A program made the translations under genes and the position numbers. The notes under the pieces were generated by a model that was not told where the DNA came from, searched no databases, and worked only from the letters and a program-made list of their open reading frames with translations. A DNA stretch of 6,487 nucleotides, from contig CACYBJ010000138.1 in the NCBI GenBank assembly GCA_902772565.1, positions 1-6,487 of the forward strand. Direction: 5' to 3'. The DNA comes from an uncultured Lachnospiraceae bacterium. GTDB taxonomy: Bacteria > Bacillota > Clostridia > Lachnospirales > Lachnospiraceae. Shown here piece by piece: positions 6,088-6,487 of the stretch. The first letter of the stretch is position 1. Every line of letters begins with the position of its first letter.

Positions 6088-6352
6088 TTTGCAGTCAACT
6101 GACTTACATCTTTTGGTTGACTTGTTTTGATTAGTTTGGATTTGCAGTCAACTGCCTTGCATCTTCCGGTTGACTTGTTTTGATTATTTTGGACTTGCAG
6201 TCAACTGCTTTGCATCGTTCGGTTGACTTGTTTTGATTAGTTTGGATTTGCAGTCAACTACCTTGCATCTTTCGGTTGACTTGTTTTGATTATTTTGGAT
6301 TTGCAGTCAACTGACTTGCATCTTTCGGTTGACTTGATTTGATTAAAATAAG
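6088..6352. repeat. Five-copy 53-bp tandem array with internal inverted heptamers
   Basis: Units start at 6088, 6141, 6194, 6247 and 6300. All have exactly 53-bp spacing, with a degenerate sixth start at 6354. Each unit runs TTTGCAGTCAACTG, a variable 5-6 bp, CATCTTTCGGTTGACTTG (with a few differences), then TTTTGATTAGTTTGGA. AGTCAAC occurs at 6093, 6146, 6199, 6252 and 6305. Its inverse GTTGACT occurs at 6116, 6169, 6222, 6275 and 6328, so heptamers alternate at 23 and 30 bp. The period is not a multiple of three and no long ORF spans the array, so it is noncoding. Confidence 0.95.
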
Positions 6353-6487
6353 ATTTGAAGTCATCCTGAGGTGTAATAAGTCGTATTTGATTGTACAAAG
6401 ACGTAATACGTTGTGAAACGATCAGGTATCTGTCATATTCTGTACAGAGGCATTTTTGTTATAGATTTTTATATATGAAAATCCTTC
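6353..6487. other. AT-rich tail without recognisable gene
   Basis: No ORF of note and no RNA gene recognised. CGTATT (6382-6387) and AATACG (6405-6410) form a loose 6-bp inverted repeat with a 17-nt loop. A weak plus-strand promoter-like pair (TTGTGA, 17 bp, CATATT) falls at about 6411-6439, but both boxes match only four of six consensus bases. Confidence 0.5.

Noticed and set aside
6116..6345. Repeated TTGACT as a series of -35 boxes
   Set aside because: No TATAAT-like hexamer falls 16-18 bp downstream of any copy.
6088..6352. CRISPR array
   Set aside because: The whole 53-bp unit is repeated, including what would be spacers; there are no unique spacers and no cas genes in the window.

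Overview
The window reads like a piece of chromosome from a plant-polysaccharide-degrading, low-to-moderate GC Firmicute. It most resembles a rumen or gut Lachnospiraceae (Butyrivibrio or Pseudobutyrivibrio type). That placement is inferred from the gene set (a GH5 endoglucanase, a GH27 alpha-galactosidase, a GAF-GGDEF protein with the 'DLNGLK..ND' signature), the AGGA/AGGTGG-type ribosome binding sites and the codon use. It is not from a database match.

Layout. Positions 2-1018 (+) hold the 3' part of a GH5 glycoside hydrolase that begins outside the window. A perfect 12-bp hairpin at 1022-1050 then serves as a shared terminator with the convergent minus-strand genes. The minus-strand block, in transcription order (high to low coordinate), is: a small two-TM DUF3592-like membrane protein (5348-4959), an unrecognised lipoprotein (4797-3901), a GH27 alpha-galactosidase-type enzyme (3848-2556) and a GAF-GGDEF diguanylate cyclase (2476-1058). 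The cyclase has its own well-formed sigma-70 promoter (-10 TATAAT, -35 TTGCGC, 17-bp spacer) immediately after the GH27 stop codon. The 52-bp lipoprotein/GH27 gap carries two perfect palindromes, TTAACCGGTTAA and TAAGCGGCCGCTTA. They look like operator or processing sites.

From about 5350 to the window end the sequence is AT-rich with no confident gene. It contains a bidirectional terminator hairpin (5464-5499), a very short minus-strand ORF with a good Shine-Dalgarno (5607-5536), a two-copy 76-bp direct repeat (5622-5773), a GC-richer fragment of uncertain coding status (about 5774-5873), a probable truncated gene remnant (6023-5874), and a five-copy 53-bp tandem array (6088-6352). Every unit of that array carries the heptamer AGTCAAC and its inverse GTTGACT.

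How it may work together. The GH5 and GH27 enzymes fit breakdown of beta-glucan or galactose-decorated hemicellulose. The GH27 protein has no signal peptide, so it probably trims imported oligosaccharides in the cytoplasm. The diguanylate cyclase is a separate signalling unit. The ordinary genes show no sign of a multi-gene novel system. The least explained part is the repeat-rich stretch 5536-6352.
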